64,000 nucleotides of DNA from Lentzea albidocapillata. GTDB taxonomy: Bacteria; Actinomycetota; Actinomycetes; Mycobacteriales; Pseudonocardiaceae. The stretch lies in contig NZ_JOEA01000009.1 of NCBI RefSeq assembly GCF_000719115.1, forward strand, positions 310,001-374,000. The letters run 5' to 3'. Position numbers and translations under genes: made by a program. Positions 1 through 12,000 of this stretch are shown piece by piece. Every line of letters starts with the position of its first letter. Positions within the stretch are counted from its first letter, which is position 1. The notes beneath the pieces are model-generated. The model was not told the origin of the DNA, did no database searches, and was given only the letters and a program-made list of their open reading frames with translations.

Positions 1-3000
1 CACCCGGTCGCGGACGTGTTCCTGGATCAGATCGGACAGAACTACGGCAGGCGGCAGCGGGATCTACTGGGCCCCGCCATGCGGTTCGTCCCGCCTGACA
101 TGTTCTTCGCACAGCGTTCGATGCGGGCCCGGCGGCACTCGGTGATGGCGCGCACCGGGCCGGACAACCTCGGCACGCTCGCCACCCGGCTCGGCTGGCA
201 GCGCATGGACGAACTGCCCGCCTTCGCCGTCGCCAGGGTGGAGAGCGGGGCGAGCTGGACCGGCCGGAACCGGCCGGACGCCACCGTTGCGGCTGAGGAT
301 CGCGCGGCCACGCTGGAGCTGACCCAGCGGGTCGTGCAGACGTTGGTGCGGGAGTTGTACAACCGGGACGGCGACCTGCACCTGACGGTGGTGGCCGATG
401 CGGTCGCCCGCCACCATGATCCCGATCTTGTCTGGACGGCGGCGCTGGGCTACCTGGCGTCGCGGCCGGAGCTGGCTTCGATGGTGCGCACGGTCACCGA
501 TCGCGAGCTGATCACGGAGCGCGACGACCGTGCCGTGGTGCTGCCCCCGCAGGCCGCCCGGTTCCTCGTCGTCGACCAGAACGATGCCGCGGTCACCAGC
601 TTCCTCGCCGAGTTCACCCGGCCTGCCACCATGATCCACGTCCCCGCACCGTCGCGTGTGGACGAGGCATCGGTGCCGGACGACAGCGGTGACGAGGAAC
701 CTGCCCCCGATCCGGCGCAGATCCTGTTCCCGGAGGGTGTGAAGACGTTCCCCGAGTCGGAGCGGGGCAAGCTGGCGTCCATCGCGACGGTGCTGGCGAG
801 GGCCGCGGTCGAACGGCAGGGCAGTGGTCTGCCGCGGCCGCGGGCGACTGTGGCCGGCTACGGGAACGGTTCGGCGTTCGGTATCAGGCAGGCTGTGCGG
901 TCGGGGAAGGCACGAGCCGATGCCACCGCCCAAGCTCTCGGTGCCGCCGTGGCGACCGAGTTGGACCTGCTCCAGGGCCGCGATCGTGCCGTTTCCGCCG
1001 ATGCCGTCGACATCGTGCCCGAGTCGAAGGGACGCGATCTCGGTGACGGCCCGCCCGCGGGGATGTCCGCGGAACAGGCGCGTCGGCGTGCGGTCGTCAC
1101 GCTGGACCCCGCCACGACCGGCTCCATGAGTGAGGCGTGGCAACGGGATACGGAGCAGTGGCTGCGGATTCTCGACGCTGACGCGGGCGGCCGGGTCGTG
1201 CCGGACGCGTCGTTGGTCGCCGATCCGGGCTCGTTCCCGGCGACGAGGGCTGATGCGTGGGCGAACCTCCTGCAGGCCCGTCACAAGTTCCATGAGGCGG
1301 AGGCGGCGTATGCGACGCTGGCCGCTCGCATGGCGCAGAGTGTGCAGGGCAGCTCACGCGACGACCAGCGGCTGGTGGCGCTGGCGGCGGCGCATGACGC
1401 GGCGCTGGACGAGGTCGAGCGGGCGGAAGCGGATCTTCTCGCGTGGGGCAACGACGATCCGCAGCGGCTGGACGAGAAGCACCGGCAGTGGCTGGACGCT
1501 TCGCGGCGTGCACGGCCGCGCCTGGACGGCGCAGGCTCGAACGCGCCTCAGGTCGCCACGCCGGAGCCTCTGGACGCCGACGAGGTCACCGACCGCGCCG
1601 AGCTGATCGACGACCTCGACAACGCGGTGGTGTCCCTGGCGCCGGTGGCAGGAGCCGCTCTGCTGGGGCCGGACCTCTTCGGGCTGCTGACGCCGCCGCC
1701 CGCCCCGGCCTTCCTGTCCGGCCACGACTACTCCGCACTCACGCCGGGCCAGTCGGTGATGTTCCTGCACAACCTGAACATGGTCGCGGCGAGCGCGCCC
1801 ACCGCCCAGGCCCTGGACCCCGATCTGTTGTCGGACGAGACGGCATGGGTCACCACGGTCGAACTGTCGGAGGACGCGCGGCACGGCTGGGCGCCCGGTG
1901 ACGTTCCTCCGCTGCCGAACCCGGTCGAGCTGCCGGCGATCCTGCACGCGATCTGGCTGGGCGGACCGCTGCGCGATGCCGGAGCGATGGCGCAGTTCCG
2001 CGCGAACTACGGCGCCGCGGGCGACGTGTACGGCGAGTTCCTGCAGGTCGTGCTGTGGACGGACGTGCCGCGCAGCCAGTTCGACGCGGCCCGCGACACC
2101 CCGCCGCCCGCCGACGGTGGTCCGGACCCGCTCGCGGACGTGCGCGGTATGCGGGAATGGGCCGAGGCCAACAAGATCCGCCTGATCAACGTGGACGAGG
2201 TCTTCAACGCCGAGTCCCCGATGCAGCTGCATCCCTTCTACCAGATGGAGAACACCAAGCAGGCCGGTCCCGGTTACGCCGCGGCCAGCGACATCCTGCG
2301 CATGGAGATTCTCGCGCGGTTCGGCGGCATCTACACCGACGGCGACAACGAGATCGAGGACCTGTGGGCGCCCGACGCGTTCGTCAAGACCGAGGCGGCG
2401 TTCGCGGTCAACAAGGAGGGCCCGGACAAGGCAGGGAACTCCGCGTTCGTGCTGCCCAAGGATCACCCGTTCACCCAGCTCTACCTGGACGAGATCCGCG
2501 CCAACTACTGCAAGACACAGCGGGAGCTGTTCCCGTCCTACGTCACCGGTTTCGGACCGGGGTTCTTCGACACGCCGCTGGGGCGGGTCCACCGCAACTC
2601 GGTCATGCTCCGCACCGGTCCCAACCTGCTCCTCGACCTGAGCCGGAAGCTGGGTTACGCGAAGGGCCTCGTGGACTATCCGGGCATCCCCGGCATCGTC
2701 ATGAACAGCGCCGGCAGCTGGCTGAAGCCGCCGCCGGAGGGAGCCGCGCCGTCATTCGACCGGGCAGCCACCGTCGAGCTGACGAAGAAGGTCGTGCAGG
2801 CCCTGGTGCGCGAACTTCGCAACCGCGACGGCGACCTGCACCTGACCCTCGTCGAGGAAGCGGTCAACCGGCACCCGCGCCCGGAGCTCGTCTGGAACGC
2901 CGCGCTCGGCTTCATCGCGGCACGCCCCGAGCTCGCCTCCCTCGTCAGGACGGTCACCGACCGCAAGCTCGACTCCGGTGTGATGCACCACGTCACGCTT

Positions 3001-6000
3001 CCTGGTGCGGCACAGGCACTGCTGACCATCACGCCCGATACGGAACGCGCCTGGCTGCACGAGTTCCAGCAGGAAGCCGTGCTTACCGCCGCGCCGGTTC
3101 CCGACGATGGACCCAAGATCGCCCAGTTCCCGCCTCCACCGTCCGATGCGGACGAACGGCCGGCGTTGCCGGCACGCACCGGCCTGTTCGGCAAGGCGAC
3201 GACGTTCCGCCTCGGTGAGGTCGTGCCGAACCCGATGGTGGACGCCGATGGCGGTGTGATCGGGATTTCGTTGCCCAGCAAAGCGGGTGACGAGAACCGC
3301 GCTCAGTGGTGGGGTGCGCGCACCACGGTGAAGCCGGTCAAGGAGTACAGCTCACTGGCTCCTCAGGACGCGGCGGAGAAGGCGGCGGGGTCGGCGCCGG
3401 TGTCGACGCCGCATGCCGCTCCGTGGGCCGGCGACGATCCCGCCGAGCAGCCGATCTTCGTCTACACGCACGCCGGGCAGAAAGCGTTCAAGGTCAGGGC
3501 CGAGGACAGGTCGGTGCTGAGGGTGGACGGCGCGACGCTGGCCGAGATCCTGCTCGCCGACGCGAACTTCCTGCGGGCCGCCGAGGAACGTCCTCGCGGG
3601 CCGGTCGTGCTGCTGGCGTGCGAGTCGGGTCAGCTCAACGGGCCGGGTGGTGGAGCATTCGAGCTCCGCCGGGTGCTGCACGAGCGCGGATTTGCGGGGG
3701 AGGTCTTCGCTCCCACGGAGACGATCAACCTCGTTCCGTTCTTCGCCGCGATCAACGTGGACAAGAACGGCCACTTCGTGCAGATCGCCGAGGCGCCGCC
3801 CGAGGTGGTCAAGCAGCGCAGCGGTGAGAAGGTGCTCGCCGACGAGTCGTGGCGGCACAGCGATCGCGGGTTCGACCATCCGGCGGCGAGCTGGGCCACG
3901 CATCCGAGCCCGGTCGACGCTGAGCGCATCGACGGGGTCCGCGATCTGGTGGCGCCCACGAGGTTCTTCGCCGAGTCGGGCGGTCTGACCGACGACAGCA
4001 CGATCACCATCGACGGGAACGGCCGCCCCAGGTTCGGCTTCAAGACCTGGCGCAGCCCGATCGGGTACGAATCTCGCCGGTTCGAGTTCCCCGGCCCGGA
4101 GGGTGTGCCGAGCACGATCGTGCAGGACCGCACGTTCCGCATCTACCTGAAGAATCCGCACGGCTACGACCTGACCGCCTTCAAGGCGAACGCCCGGGAG
4201 GGCATGGACCGGTTCTGGAACAACGGTTACGCGCTGCCCCGGGGTGACCAGCTCAACGTCCACGTCGAGTTCACCGACGATCCCGCGACGGCAACCGGGA
4301 CCGTCACCGTTGGCGTGGCGGGAACTCGGGCCAACCAGCTCACCATTCCGGTCGACGCGCTCCCGGTGCACTTCGCGCACGAGATCGGCGGGCACTTCGG
4401 TGGCCTCGACGACACCTACGCCGAAGGGCCCCGCGAGAACCCGAGCATCTTCCAGCACAACGCCAAGGGCAAGACCGTCACGCACACCGACGGCACCAGC
4501 GAGGTGATCGGCCGGGGCAGGATCGTCGACGACAACAGCATCATGGGCGCGAACGCGCGCGGGCCGGACGCCCTGGTGACCCCGGCCAACCTGTGGTTGC
4601 TCGACAAGCGCGGCCCGAACCCGGAGGTCATCACCCCCACCCTGATCGACCCGGACACCGGCCGACCGGCCCGGCAACAGGTCGGTACGGACATCAGCGG
4701 TCCAGGCGATGACGACGACACACCCGGTCCGGACGTCAAGGTCCCGAACTTCGCGGCCGCCGAGCTGGTGGACGAGCTGGTGGAGGCCACCCGGCCGCGA
4801 TTGGTCAGTGGGGTGCCGGAGCCGGACCTGTTCGGGTTGTTGTCGGCGCCGCCGGCGCCGGAGTTCCTGCGTGGCCACAACTATGCGGGGTTGACCGCTG
4901 GACAGGGCTTGAGCCTGCTGGGGTTGCTGGACCTGCGCCGGGCGGCGCCGTCGCACGAGGAGACGGCGCCGGAGAACCTGCACGATCTCGACGATCTGGT
5001 CATGGTCGCGGAACGTGGTGAGAACACGCTGACGACCTGGGCGCCGGGCGCGGTCGCGCCGTTGCCGGGGATGCTGGAGCTGCCGCAGGTCCGGTACTCG
5101 ATCTGGCTGGGCGGTCCACTGGACACCAGCAGTGCGGGCCGTGCGCAGATGCGGGACAACCTCGCGCGCTCGGCGGAGCAGGTGAGCGGGTGGATGACCC
5201 GCGTGCTGTGGACGGACGTGCCGCGGGCGGAGTTCGAGCGGGCGCGCGAGCTGTTCGAGGCACCGGGTGAGGATCCGCTGCCGGGCGTGCGGGAGATGCT
5301 GGCCTGGGCGCAGGACAACGACATCGTGCTGGTCAACGTGTTCGAGGTGTTCAACAGCGAGAGCCCGATGCCGTTGCAGACGGCATTGCAGGCGGAGCTG
5401 GCCAAACAGACCAAACACGGTTTCGCCGCCGCGAGTGACATTCTGCGGTTGACGGTGTTGCAGCGGTTCGGCGGGTTCTACAGCGACGGCGAGTACGTCA
5501 CGACCCTGGAAACGTTGACCCAGGCCAAGAACGTGCTGCGGTCGGAGGCCGCGTTCGGCATCCACAAGGACGGGCGTTCGCAGGGCAACGACGTGTTGGT
5601 GATGCCCAAGGGGCATCCGGTCGCGGACGTGTTCCTGGAGCTGATCGAGGAGAACTACGGCAGGCGGCAGCGGGACCTGCTGGCGAGCGCGGCGTTCTTC
5701 CAGCCCGCGATGTTCTTCACCATGCCGGGGCTGCGCGCCCGGCGTCACTCGGTGATGGGGCGCACCGGGCCGGACAACCTCGCCACGCTCGCCACCCGGC
5801 TCGGCTGGCAGCGCGTGGACCAGTTGCCCGCATTCACCTCCCCGCTGGAGAGCGGGGCGAGCTGGACCGGCCGCGACCGGCCGTCCGCCAGCGTTGCGGT
5901 GCAGGATCGAGAGGCCACGCTGGAGCTGACCAAGCGGGTCGTGCAGACGTTGGTGCGCGAGCTGTACAACCGGGATGGTGACCTGCATCTGACCGTGGTT

Positions 6001-9000
6001 GCCGATGCGGTCGCGCGCCACCATGATCCCGGCCTGGTCTGGACGGCGGCGCTGGGTTACCTGGCGTCGCGGCCGGAACTGGCGGCGATGGTGCGCACGG
6101 TCACCGACCGCGAACTGATCACGGAGGAACTGGACCGCACGGTCGAGTTGCCGCCTGAGGCGGGCCGGTTCCTCGTCGTCGAGGATGGACCGGTCACCAA
6201 CTTCCTGGCCGAGTTCACCCGGCCGGCCATCATGACGCACGCCCCCGTCGGTACCGCCGGAGACGAACCGCAGGCCGTCGACAGCGCGGAGATCGTGTTC
6301 CCGGAGGGTACGAAGACGTTCCCCGAGTCGGAGCGCTACAAGCTGGCGCCCATCGCGACGTTGCTGGCATGGGCCGCGGTCGAGCGGCAGGGCAGTGGAC
6401 AGGCGCGGCCTCGGGCGACGGTGGTGGGCTACGGGAACGGCTCGGTACTCGGGGCCGGGCAGGCGGTGCGGTCGGGGAAGGCGCGTGCTGCCGCCACGGC
6501 TGAGGCGCTCAGCTCCGCTGTCACGGGCGAGATGCTCCGGCTGCAGGGCGACGGCGGGGTTGTCGACGATGTCGTCGACGTCGTGCCCGTGTCCAAGGGA
6601 CGCGATCTCGGTGACGACGCATTGCCGCCCGGCATGACGGTGCAGCAGGCCCGTCGGCGTGCGGTTGTCACCGTGGACCTCGAGACGACGGTTCCGACCG
6701 CGGGTTCGATGAGCGAGGCATGGCAACGGGATACGCAGCAGTGGCTGCGGATTCTCGACGCGGACGCGGGCGGCCGGGTCGTGCCGGACGCGTCGCTGGT
6801 CGCCGACCGCGACTCGTTCCCGGCGACGAGAGCGGATGCGTGGGCCAACCTCCTGCGGTCGCGCAACGAGCTCGGCGAGGCGAAGATCGCGCACACCAGG
6901 CTGGCCGCTCGCGTGGCGGAGAGCGTGCAGGGCAGCTCACGCGACGGCGAGCGGCTGGCGGAGCTGGCGGCTGCGCGGGACGCGGCGCGGCAGCGGTTCG
7001 AGCGCGCGGAGACAGACCTGCGGGCGTGGGGCAACGATCCGCAGCGGCTCGACCGCAGGTATCGGGAGTGGATGGTCTCATCGCTGCGGGAGCGGCCGCG
7101 GCTGGACGCCGGAGTGGTTGCCTCCCAACCACTTGACTCCGGACACGCGCGCGACGACACGGCCGACGAACTACGGGGCGAGCTGCTGGAGGCGACGGCA
7201 CCTCGGCAGGTGGCCGGTGTGCCGGAGCCGGATCTGTTCGGGCTGTTGTCGGCGCCGCCGGCGCCGAGCTTCCTGCATGGTCACGACTATGCGGGTGTGA
7301 CGGCGGGACAGGGACTGCACCTGTTGCAGTTGCTCGACCTTCGCCGACCGGCACCGTCGCATGAGGACACTGCGCCGGAGAATCTGCATGCTCTCGACGA
7401 CCAGGTGCTGGTCGTCGAGCGTGACGAGGACGCGCTGACGACCTGGGCGCCGGGTGAGGTCGCGCCGTTGCCGGGCGTGCTGGAGCTGCCGTGGGTGCGG
7501 TACTCGATCTGGTTGGGCGGTCCGCTGGATACGAGCAGCGCGGGTCGCCTGGAGATGCGGGAGAATCTCGCCGAAACGGCTGAGGAACTTCAGGACGTGG
7601 ACCCCCAGGTCGTCCGTCTGCTGTGGACGGACGTTCCGCGCGCGGCGATCGAGCAGGCGCGGACATCGCCGGAGGTGTCCGACGGGCATCCGATGTCGGG
7701 CGTGCGAGAAATGCTGGATTGGGCGGACGAGCACGATGTCGTGCTGGTCAACGTGTTCGAGGTGTTCAGCAGCGGCAGCCCGATGCTGTTGCAGCCGGCC
7801 TTCCAGGCGGAGTTGGCCAAGCAGACCAAGCAGGGATACGCCGCCGCGAGCGACATTCTGCGCCTGACCGTGCTGCAGCGGTTCGGCGGCTTCTACAGCG
7901 ACGGTGAGTACGTCACCTCGACGGACACCCTGGACGAGATCGAACAGGTGGTGGAGTCGGAGGCCGCGTTCGGCGTGCACAAGACCAGGTACGAGCAGGG
8001 CAACGACCTCCTGGTGATACCCAAGGGGCACCCGGTGGCGGAGGTGTACCTCGACGTGATCCGGGAGAACTACGGCAAAGGGCAGCGGGAACTGCTGAGG
8101 TCCGCCGGGTCTTTCACGCCCGACGAGTTCGTCGCGATGGCGCGCGTGAACGTCCGGCGTCATTCGGTGATGGGACGCACCGGACCGGACACTCTCTCCG
8201 CTCTGGCCCGCCGCCTCGGATGGGAGTCGAGGAAGGAGCTCCCGCCCTTCAAGGCGCCGATGCGGAGCGGGGCGAGCTGGGTCGGCCGGGACCGGCCATC
8301 GGCCTCCGTCCGGACCCAGGACTGGGAAGGCACGGTCGAGCTGACCAAGCGGGTCGTGCAGATGCTGGTGCGCGAGCTGTACAACCGCGATGGGGACCTG
8401 CATCTGACGGTGGTTGCCGATGTGGTGGCTCGCCATCATGAGCCGGACCTGATCTGGACGGCGGCGTTGGGGTATCTGGCCTCGCGGCCGGAGTTTGCCG
8501 CGATGGTGCGCACGGTCACCGACCGCGAGCTGGTCGCGCGGGGCGACCAGCGCACGGTCGAGTTGCCGCCGGAGGCCGCCCGTTTCATCACCGTCGACGC
8601 GGACGGCCCCGTCTCCAGCTTCCTGGCCGAGTACTCCCGGCCCGCCACGATGGCGCACGTTCTGCAGGCCGAGGATGAAACAACGCCGCTCGAGGATGAG
8701 ACAACGCCGCCCGCTTCGGTGCAGATCCTGTTCCCGGAGGGTGTGAAGTCGTTCCCCGAGGGGGAGCGGTCCAAGCTGACTTCGATCGCGCGGTTGCTGG
8801 TCGAGGCCGCGGCCGGGCGCAGTGGCAGCAGCCTGCCGAAGCCGCTGGCGACTGTGACCGGTTATGGGAATGGCTCGCTGCTGGGTGTCGGCCAGGCCGT
8901 GCGGACGGGCAAGGCGCGGGCCGATGCCACCGCCGAGGCGCTTGGCGATGCCGTCCAAGCCGAGCTGAACCAGGTGCAGGGCAACAACCCCGCTGTCACC

Positions 9001-12000
9001 GCCGACGACATCGACATCGTCGCCGAGTCCAACGGTCGCAACATCGGCACGCTGCCCGACGGCATGACCACCGAACGGGCACGCAGGCGCGCGGTGATCA
9101 CCGTCGACCTCACCCCCGAGCGCCGATCCGGCAAGTCCTCGGTGGCCGCCGCGTGGCAGCGGGACATGGCTCAGTGGCTGCGGATCCTCGACAACGACGC
9201 GGACGGCCGGGCCGAACCCGACGAGTCACTGATCGCCGATCCCGCCACGTTCCCGCCTACGAGGACGCAGGCGTGGGCGAACCTCCTGGCCGCCCGTCAG
9301 AGCCTTCGCGACGCGGAGGCGACGCATACCGGGCTGGTGTCCCGCTTCTCGGGTCCGGCGGGCAGCTCACGTGACGGCGAGCGTGCCGGGAACCTTCTGC
9401 GGGAGTCCGAAGCCAAGGTCTCCGCGGCGCTGGCCCAGGTCGAGCGGGCAGAGGCTGATCTTCGGGCGTGGGGCAACGACCCGCAGCGGCTGGCCGTGGC
9501 GCACCAGGATTGGCTGGCCCGTTCGACCCGGCAGCGACCCCGGCTCGACGGCGGCGCGATCAACTCCGCGCCGGGAGCCGATGACGGTTCCCCGCTCTCG
9601 GTTGGCCAGGTTGTCGCGGATCTGCGTGCCTCGGTGCTCGGGAATGGTTCGCCGGTCCAGGGCGGCGAGCTGCTGGGACCGGATCTCTTCGGCCTGCTGA
9701 GTCCGTCGGCGCCACCGGCGTTCCTCGCAGGCCGTGACTATTCCGGATTGACGGCCGGACAGCAGGTGTCGTTCCTCCGGCGGTTGGACCTGGCGTCTGG
9801 CGAGGTCCCGACGGCGTCGACGATGGACCCGGGGGCGTTGGCTGACGACCCCGACGTGCCCGCCGTCGTGCACGCGGTCCACCTGGGTGGGCCCCTGAAC
9901 GCCGCCGGGACCGCCGCGTTTCTCCGCGAGAACTTCGGCGTGGGCGGCGGGTACACGGCGGTGTTGTGGACCGATGTGCCGCGCAGCCGGTTCGTCGCGG
10001 CCCAAGCCATCCCGGCGCCCGGCAGTGGGCCGGATCCCCTCGCCGATGTGCGCGGCATGGCGGTCTGGGCCCAGGCGAACAAGATCTGCCTGGTCAACGT
10101 CGACGAGGTGTTCAACGCCGAGTCCCCGATGGGGTTGCATCCGTTCTACCGGACGGAGGCGAACAAGCAGATCGCCGCGGGCTACGCGGCGGCCGCTGAG
10201 ATCCTGCGGCTGCAGGTCCTGGAGCGCTTCGGCGATGTCCACACCGAGCAGCCGCCGGCGCGTACGCGCCTGGACGAGATCCGTCAGGACTACGGGTTCA
10301 CCGAAGAGGAACACGTCACCACGGCTCCGGCCACCGGCGCGGCCACTGACGAAACGCAGGAGTCGCTGCCCGCGTTCTCATCGGATCGCGCGACCACTGC
10401 CGAGGTGACCGGGAAGGTCGTCCAGACCCTGGTGCGGGAGCTGCACAACCGTGGTGGGGACCTGCATCTGACGCTGGTCGAACAGGTGGTGAACCGGCAT
10501 CCGCGGCCGGAGCTGATCTGGAACGCCGCACTGGAGTTCCTGGTGTCACGGCCGGAACTGGCGTCGCTGGTCAAGACCGTCACCCTCGGCAAGCCCGGCG
10601 CGGGTGGCCGCCAGGATGTCGCACTGCCCGGCGCGGCCCGCCGGCTCATCACGGTCACCGCCGGTACCGAACGTCTGTGGCTGGGTGAGTACCAGCAGAG
10701 CGCGACCCTTGCCAGGTCGTCGTTCCGCGCCACGGCGGTGTCCGGTCATGATCACCGCTACCTGACACCGACGGAGCTGCGGATCGCCGTCAGCGCGACC
10801 GAACAGCGGATCGACGAGATCACCTGGCTGCTGAAGGACAGGCGATTCGCCCACCCCGTCCCGCCCCCGCCCTCGGCCGAGGACATCCAGAACGTCGTCG
10901 ACGAGCTCGCGCTCCTCGAGAACGACATCGCCGCGCTGAGCTTCCAGGTGGAGATATCGCGTGGGCAGCAGAGGATGGCCAGGGATGGCCTGACCTGGTT
11001 GGACCGGGACCTCCTCGTGGCCAACGCCGCCGCGCGGCTACCGGGCACCGACTTCGGCGACATGAAAGCCGTCTGCGAGCGGACTCGGGTTGATGTCGCC
11101 GCCCGGCTCCAGGCGCTGACGAAGCAGACCGCGCTACTGGAACAACGGCTGAACGCCGCGGTGCACACGCGCGTCGAAGAGCGGACCAAGCTGGAGATCC
11201 TGTGGACCACCGAATGGCGGGCCGGCGTGGCGGCCGAGGAACAGCGGCTGGCCGTGCCGCCGGGGGCGGTCGAGCCGAAGCCGGCGGAACTGGCCGACGA
11301 ACTCGTGCGACTGCGCGGCCGCAACGCCGCGTTGCGAGCCGAGTTGGCGATGAGGCCCATGCCCGACCCGGTGCCGCCGGACGCCAGTGCGTGGCTACCG
11401 GACCGAGCGCGCTGGGAGACCACGCACCCCGTCCGCGCGAATGTTCCGGCGCGCGTGCGCGCAACCAGGCGGTGGATGGCCACACACACTGAGCTGATCA
11501 GGAGGGGTTACTCGAACGAGGTGGCTCTGGGCGCCGCCCGTTCGGTCTTCGAGGCCACCATGAAGGAGGCCGCGAGCGGTGGCCCCAATGTGGTGGGACC
11601 GGAGATCAAGGTCCGGCGGATACAGCGTTCGGTGCTCCCGCCGGGTGCCGATCCGCGCACGGCCGACGACCCCGCCCACCGCCAGTGGGACACGCACATC
11701 GTGGTTCGGGTCGGTCTGATCCCGTTGCCCGGCACGGACCACTCGGTGGTCGGTTTCATCGAGAGCCAGATCGTCGCGGCGCAGCACCTGATCAATCGCG
11801 GCCACCGGTTGCCGGACGGGTCCCGGTTGGTCTTCCAGGTCCAGTTCACCGCCAAGGGCCCGGACTTCACCATCACGGTCGGCGACGTGACCGGCCCGTG
11901 GGACGCGGATCGCCACCTCACCTCCGGCCACACCCCCGATGATGTCGCCAGGGAACTGCTGCGCCTGCTCGGCGTGGAGGTCGCGGGCGCGTTCGACCTG

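Larger units (their letters stand above)
1..10720 (+). repeat. Unit I tandem array: glycosyltransferase / helical / OmpA-like / coiled coil
   Basis: Five copies of a protein-level repeat lie here. The approximate spans are 1-1540 (the glycosyltransferase is cut by the left edge), 1640-3100, 4770-7110, 7170-9560 and 9650-10720. A full unit is about 2.4 kb. It starts with a PDLFGLL..PPAP leader and a GT-A domain. Next comes a helical block (VRELYNRDGDLHLT then WTAALGYLASRPEL), then a GYGNG...GKARAxAT segment that could be OmpA-like, and a coiled coil ending RAWGNDPQRL. The second and last copies stop after the helical block and use a variant (NRHPRPEL.WNAAL). The second copy is followed by a His/Cys domain (His codon 3469, Cys codon 3619) and a metallopeptidase-like domain. 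Confidence 0.8.
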
